Assembly: GCF_014066305.1 (NCBI RefSeq)
Contig: NW_023501039.1
Coordinates: 806,001 to 870,000, forward strand
DNA length: 64,000 nucleotides
Source: Letharia columbiana
Lineage: Eukaryota; Ascomycota; Lecanoromycetes; Lecanorales; Parmeliaceae
Direction of reading: 5' to 3'
In this document: one piece after another, positions 44,970 through 55,505 of the stretch
Numbering within the stretch: position 1 is the stretch's first letter
Layout: each line of letters starts with the position of its first letter
Notes under the pieces: model-generated
Databases searched by the model: none
Told to the model about the DNA's origin: nothing
Seen by the model: the letters and a program-made list of their open reading frames with translations, nothing else
Translations under genes and position numbers: made by a program

Positions 44970-47249
44970 AACATTCCTGCCAGAGGTGTGAAAACAAAAG
45001 ATCGAAACTAATTTGTTGAGTCCGCAGTGCGTGGTGCCGCCCCACATCGACGGCTCCAGGATTCTATGAGCTGGCTCCCCGTTCGGAGCGTGGATGTGGG
45101 CCACAAGAGTGAACTCGCGGTCTCACTAGCCAAGCTGTCAGAAAAAGTGGCAGTTTCACACGTTGAAACGGCATTGTTCGCACGTCAATCTTTGGTGTGA
45201 GCCCGGAAACATCTGCCACTCATTGCCGGAAGTCAAGCAGCGCGCAGTATCGTCATTGATGTCTCATGAAGGAAATTACGGCTTCAGCTTCTAGGGCGTA
45301 CTCTACGGCAAAATTAGAAAAGAACACCGTTCGGTTTCTCGATTTCATTTGGCACAGAGTCGATCAATCGGCCTTGTGGCGTCGACATTCCAAGTCGGAG
45401 CTTGTCACGCATGTTTCCTACTCCACAATTTCCCCCCCGGTTCAGGTATGTCATACCACCCGGCATTACGACCGCACCTACAGACACCGACCCGCACCCC
45501 GTGCCCACTTGAACCATCCCCAAGTACCACGATCCGTAGCCCCCTTCCACCGGAAACGGCCACAACAAATCTCCATCCGAGGTACACCCAGGAAACCATA
45601 CCTTATCCACAAACACATGTCCCTAGCCGCGACGCACCCCCAACATCGAACCACGTCACACACCCTCGACCCATTCGTGCAAACGAGGAAGCGACAGCTG
45701 TCGGACACAAACACCTATGTCAGCCTCATTCGTCCATCCTGTAGAGTCCAGTCCCATCCTCGAGTCCATATGCTCCCAAAAAGAAATCTCAGCTCGGCAT
45801 GTAAGTAAGTAAGTAAATATGTTGGTTTGATTGATGGATTGATGATAAAAAGGCAGTGCAGCCATGGGGCACGGTTGATCAACGGCGAGTATTCACTCTA
45901 GGCTCGCGCGTGACGCACATATCCACGCCGGCTCCCCGATCAACGCGAGACGGACATCGAGAGCGAGGCTATTGACGCAGACTCCTCTACATGGGCAGAT
46001 GCATGATGGATATCCTTCGCCCGATGCTGTAGCCTCGTCTCATGGGACAGGAAAGAAAAACTTATCATTCAAGATCCACCTCTGCCACGCTGCCCGTTTG
46101 GGAAGATCTCTATCCACTCGATCCGTAATGCCTTGGGCTGTCTCAAAGGGCGGGGCTTTATTCGTGGTCCTGGATTCGGAGACGCGGCAGCTCGATCCAC
46201 CTGGGAGGGACGGGTATGATTCGGACCATTCGATCCCGTAGCGAAAATTTGATAATCAGCGTGATATGTACACATCGTACGTTGAAAAAGGGTTCGAGCA
46301 TATTCGCACGCATTCATGGCTGCATTGCTCCAGATGAAGAATCACGGTGCATGAAGCGAGATAGCCATGTTAAGTGACACCATCACGACCAGGTTCCCAA
46401 GTAAAGTCTTCAACTATGAAACCACTTCGTTCTGCGTCTAGACTCCTACCATGCCTCTTTGCTCTGAGGTACCACAAGATGGCGCGAGTCCCTACGACCC
46501 TTGGGCACCAAGGCTTTGCTTGCCCCGTCTTCTGCATTCAATCTACATTTACAAGTAGTTCCGCGCCTGCAGACAACATCACGACTGCCTCTGGGGCATT
46601 TCGTATGGAAAATTCTCATGATGCCAAAACCGAGGACATTGAAGCCTGGGACGCAGAGGTCTGGGCTGCACCGGTAAGGAGACACAAGAAGTCGACGTTT
46701 CCGCGTCCGACGATCCGGATTTCACTCTCCTACAATCTGCTGTGCTCGGGTGCTAAACATCACGTTAGCACTACGATAAGCGTAGTTGCAACCCCGTTAC
46801 TAACACTTTGAACACACGTTACGAATACGTTATAAGTTATTGTCAGGCCCATAACCGAGCAAGTGACTGTCGACCTTATATTCCACGACCATCTGATAAC
46901 CGGGTTCGAGGTTCTAGCGTGTTGTGCGAAGCTGATGTAACATCCACCTGGTCCCGAAAGAGAGGCTTGACTTCGACAATTGTAGGGGTATACCCTGTCG
47001 TCACAATTTCTCGTCATTCCGTGTCAGCTGCCGGGGTCTTTCATTGAGACTCGTGTCAATTTGGAGAAGGGCCAAGTCCTCGCTGGAGAGCGTGATTCGG
47101 AGCAGACTCTCTACTTCAGGCTTCAGCAAAGCTCCAGGCTCCATCGCAAGCTGATTTATGCAACTGAGGCGTAGAGTGAATCGCGCATATCACTGAATCG
47201 ATGTCCATCTATCCCGATGTCCGGTGAATGACTATCGAAAGGTCGTCTT
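44970..47249. other. Long intergenic region
   Basis: About 2.3 kb. ORFs at 45,266-45,808 (+, Pro/His/Arg-rich) and 46,374-46,811 (+) lack recognisable domains and have shadows on the other strand. Nothing could be supported as a gene. Confidence 0.45.
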
Positions 47250-49021
47250 TCACAGGATCTTCTCGACCATCTCGATCCCTTCAAGTTCTAATAATTCTCT
47301 GATGGGATCACAGATCTCCTTCTCATATGGCGCGAGAACGCCTGGAGTGTTGAGAGCAGGATGACCGTCCAGCAGCAGTTGAGTTGCAATGCCACAAGTC
47401 ACGCCAACTGATTTTGACATGCCCGAGTATCCCTTCGGATCTCCCAATAGCTCAAGAGTAGAGGTGAAAGTGTCCTGCAAGATATCGTTAGCTATTGTGT
47501 ATTTGCGGAGAACTATACCAAGCGGTCTGCCCAGGAAGAAAAGGGGAATGGTGAAGGGCCTAATCTCGAAGACCCATCGAGTTCAAAGTTCAGAGAGAAG
47601 GGCTAGAGTGTGCCAGGAGTTCTGCTTGGTCGTGCCTAAACAATTCAAGCCAAGAAATGGGTTGAGAACCGAATGAGATGGCGCCACTTCTTACGATTCA
47701 TCCAGCACGGAGCATCACTAACCTTTTTGCCATCTTTCCATTTCACAACGAACTTATGCTGAAGCATCACAAGATCTCGTTCGCCAGGCTGAAAGCTCAA
47801 AAGTTTCTCCAGTTGGCCACATAAAGTATCCAAAAGATTACCTCCGCGTATGGTTGCTTTTTCGGATGAGAAGAGACCGAAGGTACGCATGCCCGAGGTG
47901 ATGCGATCGCGCTCAGCCTCGCTAGGAAAGTTGCATTTCTTGCTGATGCTTGCGAGAAGAGAGCTAGAGTAGAGAGTCATTAGGTATCTCCAATGATGGA
48001 CTAGAACCGAGGTATATACCTCTCAGTAGAATCATCAGCACCAGTAACATGTTGACTGATCTGTGCCCATGTCATTCCCGCTTTCAGCCATCCCTTCTCA
48101 TCAGCATCGAGCCAGCCAGCATCCGCGAACGCCTTGATGAACGCTGGGTTACCCTCGTATCTCAGCGATCCTCTCACGACTGTATCCGCTTCAGGGATCT
48201 TATAGAACTCGCGAAAGGGGACAGAGTCGCGATTGGGATAGGCGACAAAGTCGTAACCATCTGCAACGAAATACGGCTTAGCAGTAGCCATGAGATCCTT
48301 AGCAGCAATGTCGACTTGTTTGCCATTGAGAATGAATGAGGCCGAGTTCATTTGCGACATGAGAGCGCCCCGTGGAGACCAAGAGAATTTGAACCCAAGA
48401 GGATTATTCGCACATTCAAGCGCTGGCAGACCGCCGCAATAGCTGTAGAATTCCTTCACCTATTTCAATCTCAATAGTCAGCGCGATCGACATCATCATT
48501 CAGACAACAATCAACGGACCTTTCCACCCTTTGCATGGACTTCTTCGATTTTCTTAATTGCCCATAGATGATCGACCCCGGGATCTACGCCCACCTCATT
48601 AAGAACCACAATCCCCGCCTCTTTTGCAGCCTTTTCTAGCTCTTTGATCGTAGGGGATACGTAACTTGTTGTCACGACATTGACCTTGTTTTTGATTGCT
48701 AATTTGATCACTGTGCCATGGTAGATATATGGAACGAGTGATATCACGAGATCATGAGCTTGGATGGCCCTGTCAAGGTCGATAGAGTTGGAAACATCAA
48801 GGGAGATAGCGGTGGTCTGAGGTAGGCTTGATGCAAGGCTCTGAGCCGTAGACAAGGTTCGACACGCTATTGGAAAACCATTGAGTAAGCTTGGACCTCT
48901 GAGATTGAAGAGTAGGATCATTACCGATTGTCACATGGTTCTTAGGATCTCTCAGGAGGTACTCCACGCAAGGACGAGCTACCATTCCGCTCCCGAGCAC
49001 CAAGATCTTGGTGACAGCCAT
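47250..49021 (-). CDS. LYS9: Saccharopine dehydrogenase (L-glutamate-forming)
   Basis: Penultimate step of the fungal alpha-aminoadipate lysine pathway: glutamate plus aminoadipate semialdehyde to saccharopine, NADP-dependent, cytosolic. Exons are 49,021-48,925, 48,866-48,520, 48,459-48,020, 47,963-47,723 and 47,474-47,250, all in phase, giving 449 residues, the usual family length. The Rossmann nucleotide loop is VLGSGMVARPCVEYLL. Further family blocks are DLVISLVPYIYHGTVIKLAI, NEVGVDPGVDHLWAIKKIEE, EFYSYCGGLPALECANNPLG, FKFSWSPRGAL, and GMSKSVGVTCGIATQLLLDG near the C-terminus. The fourth intron is 248 nt, much longer than the other three (56-60 nt). Confidence 0.95.
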
Positions 49022-49323
49022 GCTGTATAGAGCAAGAAATGGACGAGAAGAGAGTGTGTGAGTATTGAGTAGGAGATGAAGCTATTCAAGAGCCAGTAAT
49101 TCGGAGCGGAACGGCCTAGTAGAAGGTAAGAGAGAGGGGGGTCAGACAGTGAAAGAGATGGGCAACACATTTTGTGTGGGCAATGATTAAAGGCTAGACT
49201 ACCCGATGCCCTACCACCACGTGAGAAAGATGGGAGAATAATCGCCCAATCACTCGAATGCAGGGCTCAAAGCTCAAAAGGAAAAACTCTAGTATTGTTA
49301 TCACAGTCATAAAATATGTATAC

Positions 49324-49491
49324 TACCTTATAAGGGAGTAGATTGGCAGGCATGGCTGGACATCACTCGTAAGGTAAAGTAAACCGTAAAGCTTACCTTA
49401 GAATCTGGGAAAGATACCCGGCTAGCGGAGACGGACCTAAGGTAACCTTGCGGCTCGTCCCAGCTACCTTATCCCGGGCTATCGTAAGGTA
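49324..49491. promoter_or_regulatory. Six alternating TAAGGTA/TACCTTA heptamers
   Basis: TACCTTA at 49,324, 49,394 and 49,465 and TAAGGTA at 49,370, 49,438 and 49,485 strictly alternate in orientation within 168 bp, about 300-470 bp upstream of LYS9. They could be a binding-site array or transposon debris. The same heptamer also occurs singly elsewhere in the window. Confidence 0.4.
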
Positions 49492-50020
49492 CATTAACAA
49501 CAATGTACTCTATCTAGAGTACATTCACTCAACAATCACGTTCCAGATGAGACAAAATCTCATTTTTACCAACCATAGCCAAAATACGTAAATCACAAAC
49601 AGCCATGATAATTCAAGGTCTGCCTACAGTGCTGGAAGAGTTGTCGCCTTTTGATTTACTCTAGTACAAAAGACGTCAAAGAGAATCTAGCGTACCCCTG
49701 CGAATGCAAGAAGGCCTTGAAGAAGCATGGTTGTGCTATCCTGCGGGGAACTCTGAGGTTGGGTGATTCCCCCCCACTACTTCCCTTTCTTTGGCACTCA
49801 CCGCTGCTCAGAACGACCAAAGTTTCTCGGTGCTTTCTGATTGTATTTCATTGTCCCGTTGTCTACAGAGGCCTCGCATATTTCTCCCGGACTGTACACC
49901 TTCAAAGAAGGCTGGACATTGTAACAGAGACACGTAGGTCAATAATGTCGTGAGGCTGCGTTGTATACGATGTGGCAAATCCTTCTTTTACTCGCCCTTC
50001 CAACGCCTTGCTTTTTCTTC

Positions 50021-51215
50021 TTAAACGCTGGTTTCCTCAGGAGGAACGTCCAAATTCCAATCAATGGCCCCATCCTCCCCATACCTCTGCTTCAACCACG
50101 CGTTGGTCTTCTGGAAATGTCCACAATCAAACTACCAAAATCCGTTAGCAACCCTTCCACTCAAAAACGGATTGAAAGCAAGCACTTACAAACCCTCTGG
50201 CCGCACTCAAAGGACTCGGATGCACGCTCTGCAGCACGCAATGCTTCACTCTATCCAACTTGGCCACCCTCTTCGCTGCCGGGGTTCCCCACGCCAAAAA
50301 CACCACCCCGTTCGTCCTCTTCTTCGCCACGATATCAATCACCTTTTGCGTGAACTTCTCCCAACCTTGATTTGCATGGCTGTTGGCCTCGTGCGCTCTC
50401 ACCGTCAGACACGTATTCAGGAGCAATACACCACGGTCTGCCCAGGGGGTGAGCAAGCCCCCCTTTTTGGGAGGAGGTTCGAAGCTGTCGGGGTATTCTA
50501 TCTTGAGAAGCTTGTAGATGTTTGCGAGAGACGGGGGCGCCGGGGTGGGAGGGCGGACTGAGAAGCAGAGACCGTGGGCTTGGTTGGGGCCGTGGTAGGG
50601 GTCTTGGCCTAGGATCACGCATTTGACGGTGTTCAGGGGTGTGTGACGGGACCTATGCGCTTTGTTAACCACATAATTTGGTAGAATAGCAGGATTTGGT
50701 TTAGCTTAAACGTACCATGAATACACATCAGCTGCAGGAGGAAAAATCTTCTTCCCATTCTCATGCTCTTTCTTCAGGAAACGCTTCAAATCGAGAAAAT
50801 CTTTGGTGACAACTTCATCTTTCAGCTGGGACAGCCAGCTTTCATCCAGAGACGCAATCTCCAGTGCTAGCAGATCTTTTTGCTCAGGCGTGAGCTTCTC
50901 GACCCACTTCCCTTTGTCAAACTTTGGTGGTGGTGGTGCCGCTGCTTCTGCTGGTGGAGGGGCCGCGGCGGCAGACGTGAAGATGGATGCAGTAGTGGCA
51001 GTTGTTGATGCGGTGGACTTTTGAGAGGCGTCATCGTGGACGGTAGCAGGAGCAGAAGAGACGGTCGAAGAGGCTGTAGATGCAGCAGCGGCGGCAGCTG
51101 GCTTTGCTGTGCTGGAGGGCGAGGAGAAGAAGGAAGTTATGGTGGCATTGGCTTTTGGTTTCTTGGCGGTAGAGGTAGCAATGTCGCCGGCTTTACGCTT
51201 GAGGGGAGTAGCCAT
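50021..51215 (-). CDS. UNG1: Uracil-DNA glycosylase
   Basis: Removes uracil from DNA as the first step of base-excision repair (UDG family 1). Exons are 51,215-50,716, 50,652-50,190 and 50,131-50,021, giving 357 residues. Catalytic motifs are GQDPYH (water-activating Asp) and HPSPLSA (DNA-intercalation loop), with [17 protein letters not shown] and [13 protein letters not shown] between. The C-terminus is [15 protein letters not shown] and ends PPEETSV. The N-terminus has a basic KRK/KKPK region and NATITSFF, a PCNA-box-like motif with Asn in place of Gln, then an Ala/Ser/Pro-rich linker. The frame is open upstream to 51,371, allowing a longer form starting MSPKIRFLTGLTSALGASRR, which is rich in Arg and hydroxylated residues like a mitochondrial presequence. 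Confidence 0.95.
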
Positions 51216-51316
51216 GGCGAGAGCAATTCCAAGATCCAATTGATCCAATTGACTGACGTAAACGAGGTTGACCAGTTGACAAGCACTCATTTTACGTCGA
51301 GGACCAAGCACTCTAC

Positions 51317-51335
51317 GTGACGCGCCCAACGCGCT
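51317..51335 (-). promoter_or_regulatory. Two ACGCG cores upstream of UNG1
   Basis: GTGACGCGCCC and CAACGCGC give ACGCG cores at 51,320 and 51,329, about 105-118 bp upstream of the UNG1 ATG at 51,215. They resemble MBF/MCB elements that time G1/S genes in yeasts. If the longer UNG1 form is used, these sites lie inside coding sequence. Confidence 0.35.
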
Positions 51336-51601
51336 AGTCAGCCCTGTCAAAAACCTAATCTTGGGTGACACATGTCAGAGCGGGAACTTCTCCACTCTGG
51401 TTGCTTCTGATAATAGGTAAATTCTGATAACAGGTAAATTCTGTTGCGTGAGGACTCAGAGCGGGGAGGTCGAGGGTAGTATAAATTTCCATAACTCTGG
51501 CTCTAAACATCACTGCTATATTACAACCAACGAGTCTTCCTCGGTGACCGCTTCAAAAGCAAGACCTTTGCATTGACACATCCAACACCGACTTGTTGGG
51601 A

Positions 51602-54600
51602 TCAAACGACGCCAGTAACCCGCCTGATGTTCTTTCGTGGCCCTTCGCCTCCCACTACCACCTGACCTTCCTGCTCTAGACTTCTCAATGCCTCTGCAAA
51701 TTCAGTCCCTTCGACCTGCGCGCTACCTTGCTCACTGACTCGTCTGTACACTTCACTGTATCGGGCTGATCCGCCTGACCTTGTCATCTCATCAAGTAAG
51801 TCCGTGATGGCCTTCTTCAGATCCGACTTGCGTCGCCTCTCACTTGCGCTGGTACCTTCGGTAAGGAGGCCCATATCGATCAAGCCTGTTCTTGCATCTG
51901 TGGCAGCCTGCTTGAGCGCCGATTTGATCAATCGCACAGCTTCATGCACATCATTAGCAGTGACTTCCTCGGCCAAGCGCATTTTGGCATGAGCTTCTGC
52001 TAAACGAATCATGGATTCCAATTGACGAGTCGTGGCCGTGATGCGGCGCTCAGCGGCGCGTACATCTTCTCCAAGTTTACGCATCTGAACGTATGCAGAG
52101 ACAAGAGCTTCGGAAGCAGCTTGTGTGATTTTGGGTTGGCATTTTGTACGTGCATAGGAGATGTAGGAGGTCAAGAATTCAATGGGCTGGCGCAGAGTTA
52201 GAGATCATGCATTGAGCTGGTGAAAGTTAGAACTTACGAGAACTTCCTGAGCGTTTCCATTCTCGGGTGTGTCCTCGAGATACATACCCACAAGATGTCG
52301 TGCCAATCGTCGGTCATTCTGCTCGTCAATTTGATCGAGGACGAGGTAGACCAAATCAAATCGAGACAACAGTGTTGGTGGAAGATCGATGTTTTGCGGT
52401 ACCGGAAGATTGACATTGTATTTACTTCCAATCGGATTTGCGGAAGCGAGAATGCTGGTCCGAGCATTCAACGTGGTGATTATGCCAGCTTTGGCAATGG
52501 AGACCGTCTGCTGCTCCATCACCTCGTGCAGAACAGATCGAGTCGAATCTGACATTTTGTCGAATTCGTCAATACAGCAAACGCCGCCGTCTGACAACAC
52601 CAGCGCACCAGACTCGAGGACCACTTGTCGTGTCTCGGGATCTCGGCTGATATAGGCCGTGAGGCCGACCGCTGAAGATCCTTTGCCGCTGGTGTAAACT
52701 CCTCGAGGTGCGATTCTGTGAACGTACTTCAAGATTTGCGATTTCGATGTCGAGGGATCACCGCAGAGCAGCACGTTGATATCCCCGCGGTACTTTGGGC
52801 TTCCTCCTTTTTCGAAAGACTTGTTTGTACCTCCGAACAATTGGAGCAGGATACCTTTCTTTACATCGTCCATCTCATAAACGCTTGGAGCTAACGATCG
52901 CGCCAATAGCTCATAGACATCACCTCGGGCAGCAGTAGCTTTAATCTTTTGCTCTTCTTCTTCACTGATCTTTCTGGATTGTTCGACATCGCCCGCGACT
53001 TGTTCAGAGAGCTCCTGTTCGATCGTCGAAACATCAATGCCCAGTCTCCTCTTGTCGACCTTCTGGATATGCAGAACATCAATGTACGTTTTGAACAAGG
53101 CCTTGATCGTCCGCTGTCTTGGATTGATGCGGACCGGGTTGCTTCTGAAGATACCAGTGACTTCGATGCGATCACCAGCCTTGCACACGTCGACGAGCTC
53201 CTCGTATGCGCATAGAGATACCGAGTGGGGCGTCTGGCCATCTGGTACACTGTCCGGGGTCTCTTGAAGCTTGATCACTTGCTTATCCGCAAACTCGCAA
53301 CGATTATGCACAATCTGCATCGAATTCTGAGACTGGCAAGCCTGTCGAGGGCATCTTGTCGGTTCAGCAATCTTTCCTCTGTCAAGGGAAACGTTGACCG
53401 CGTGATTGCAGACCTGGCATCGGAAGAATGCTAGGGAATTCATCAGTTCTATTTCTGGCGAGACTGTGTTTTTATTCTCTTACCTGTCTTCATGTCTGGT
53501 ATGACTGGAGTGGTTCGTATGACCAGACCTTTGATACTGACCATCTTGTCCATATCTGCAACCGTATCAGCACTGCATGATATCTCATCTTCGCGCACGC
53601 ACTCACCATTTGGGTTCAACTCTCTCATATTCACAGAGCTATCGAGTCCAAAAGGTTTGACTTTATACACCTTTGTCTCCGCTTCTTGTACCAAGTCCGG
53701 AATCATTGACTGCTGCTCAACGTGTCCATTGGTCTCTGAGCTCGGTACTGCTGGCATAGAGCTATCAGGTCTCGCTTGTGCGCGCAGTAGCTGTTGCTCT
53801 GATCGCAGCCTGTTCATCTCTTCCTGGGCTTGGTCCACAATGATGTCCTTAATTGCCTGATCCATGAGCGGGACAATTTCATGCGGATATGCTTGCAATT
53901 GATGCCATAGCTTGACGGTAGACGGAAACACCTTGAGATTTCGGACGTCAAGGTTGAGCCCAGTAACTCCCAATTGGCGCATGTTGTTCAGCATCTGAAC
54001 ATATTCCTTCTCATTGCCTCCGCTCCCAGGCTCGGAAGTCTCTTCCTCTGTAGCACCATCGGCCCACATGCGGTACTTTTTCTGGTAGCCCAAAAGAAAT
54101 TCTTTGAATGTAGACATCGTGTCCTGGATGGAGATATTCGTCCCCCAAATGATTCTCGTAGATGAGCCTCCAATGGCATCGGCTTCTGATGTGTTAGGGT
54201 CAAGATTGGAAAAGGTTGCCGGATCGGAAGGAGCCCCATCTCGAACGGGCACGCCATTCTCGTCAACGAACAATCGGCGGCGGCGGCTAGGGGTTGAACC
54301 AAAGACGTCGGAATGGATGTCCCCTCGTCTCGAATTGTTGAGACCAGAGGTACCGGGTGCAGATGATCTCGAAGATCGAACGAAGAGACCGCTGCTGCTT
54401 GTTGGTATATCGGGTTGTCGGCCACCATTCGCGGCAGCTCGGGTGGGACTAGATGACGATGCGTAGCGTATTGGGGATGAGTCTACGAAATTAGCATTTG
54501 TGATCCCTTGCAGGTTCTTAACTCACCACCTGGGGGCGCTCGAGGAGTACTGCCTGCAACCGAGACCTGCTTCAGAGGCGAGCTGATGTCCATGTTCGCA

Positions 54601-54740
54601 TTTCCATTTGCGTTTCCGATTGGCGCCGCTGGAGATGACTGGTAAAAGAGTGGGGATGAAGAGGGTATATTCTGGCGTGTAGCTTGGGGCGTTCCTTGTA
54701 CTGACGCTGGCCGCGACCGACGGGGAGCTGGTGAAGACAT
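51602..54740 (-). CDS. MCM4: DNA replication licensing factor Mcm4
   Basis: Subunit of the hexameric Mcm2-7 replicative helicase. Exons are 54,740-54,527, 54,482-53,484, 53,430-52,238 and 52,186-51,602, in phase, giving 996 residues, normal for fungal Mcm4. The Ser/Pro-rich N-terminal tail ([21 protein letters not shown]) would be a DDK/CDK target. The zinc-finger cysteines are FRCQVCNH and CPRQAC. The AAA+ core has [11 protein letters not shown] (Walker A), CIDEFDKM (Walker B) and [13 protein letters not shown] (arginine finger). [11 protein letters not shown] is typical of Mcm4 rather than its paralogues. The C-terminal winged-helix ends NIRRVTGVV. The ATG at 54,740 is the first in frame. 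Confidence 0.96.
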
Positions 54741-54789
54741 ATCTCGCAAATGGTTGTTGACGAAGGATTGCGGAGGTCCATTACTTTAG

Positions 54790-55398
54790 AGAGGGAAGTG
54801 CTTTGGCGCGTGGACGCGACTTGACGCGAAAAGTGAGAACGCGTCTCGAACCACTTAAGATTATGGCCTAGTGCCTTGGCGGAAGCATCTCCTACTTCCT
54901 TTTCAACAGGCGAATCTGTCATCAGGATAGCGCCGAAATCTGAGAAAGAAGTATACTTGAGGGCGGCTCGTACTGATGCACACAGGCCTAATGTCTCCCT
55001 GAGAGTTGGAAGAGCAAAGCAAGCTTTTGAGAGCAGAATTACGGAATCCCTATGCCCAAGTCAAGCTCTGTCGCGTTCACACCTGTTGAGCACTTTGGAT
55101 GCCAACTTCTAGTGACCATGTCTTCGGCCTTTTCGAGAGACGCTGGAGGCTCAAATCCCTCACGCTTAAGTTTTATGACATTATCCAATTGAGCGATTGT
55201 CGTCCATTCCCCACTGTCATCGAAATAGCCACAGCTGCCTGGCCTCAAATCGGCACTGCTCACGGGCTCGTATATGGCGTAGCCGCTGGGATGGTGTCGC
55301 ATCTGCTCTGCATAGTGTGCATCAAGTGTCTTCTGCGATGCCATGGCCGCTGATGCATATCTTCGCTTCCGATGAAGGCCTTCGATGAAGCCTACCAC
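54790..55398 (-). pseudogene. Truncated gene of an uncharacterised fungal family
   Basis: The N-terminal frame starts at 55,398 (MVGFIEGLHRKRRYAS) and carries HPSGYAIYEPVSSADLRPGS followed by CGYFDDSGEWTTIAQLDN. This is a motif I recognise as recurring in fungal proteins of unknown function, whose proteins begin with two beta-strand-like segments. After one +1 frame change near 55,045 the sequence continues as LKYTSFSDFGAILMTDSPV and AKALGHNLKWFETRSHF, then is lost at the MCM4 promoter. The C-terminal half is missing. It is divergent, about 100 bp from the TPR-CHAT pseudogene. The pairing is suggestive of an effector-protease module, but the identity of this protein is not established. Confidence 0.5.
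54806..54844 (-). promoter_or_regulatory. Cluster of MCB/MBF-type sites upstream of MCM4
   Basis: Within 39 bp are GCGCGT (54,806), GACGCGAC (54,813), GACGCGAAAA (54,823) and a perfect MluI box ACGCGT (54,839-54,844), 66-104 bp upstream of the MCM4 ATG. In yeasts such cores bind MBF and give G1/S expression of replication genes. Confidence 0.6.
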
Positions 55399-55505
55399 GA
55401 GGGCTGTCGGTCAAGTAGTTCGACACAGCCATAATGCCTTTCTCCCTTAGGGCGGTGCACTAATTGCTATATGCCAGGCCGTGGACATTTCATAGATAAT
55501 TCTTC

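Noticed and set aside
45266..45808. 180-codon plus-strand ORF
   Set aside because: Pro/His/Arg-rich translation with equally long antisense frames and no recognisable motif.
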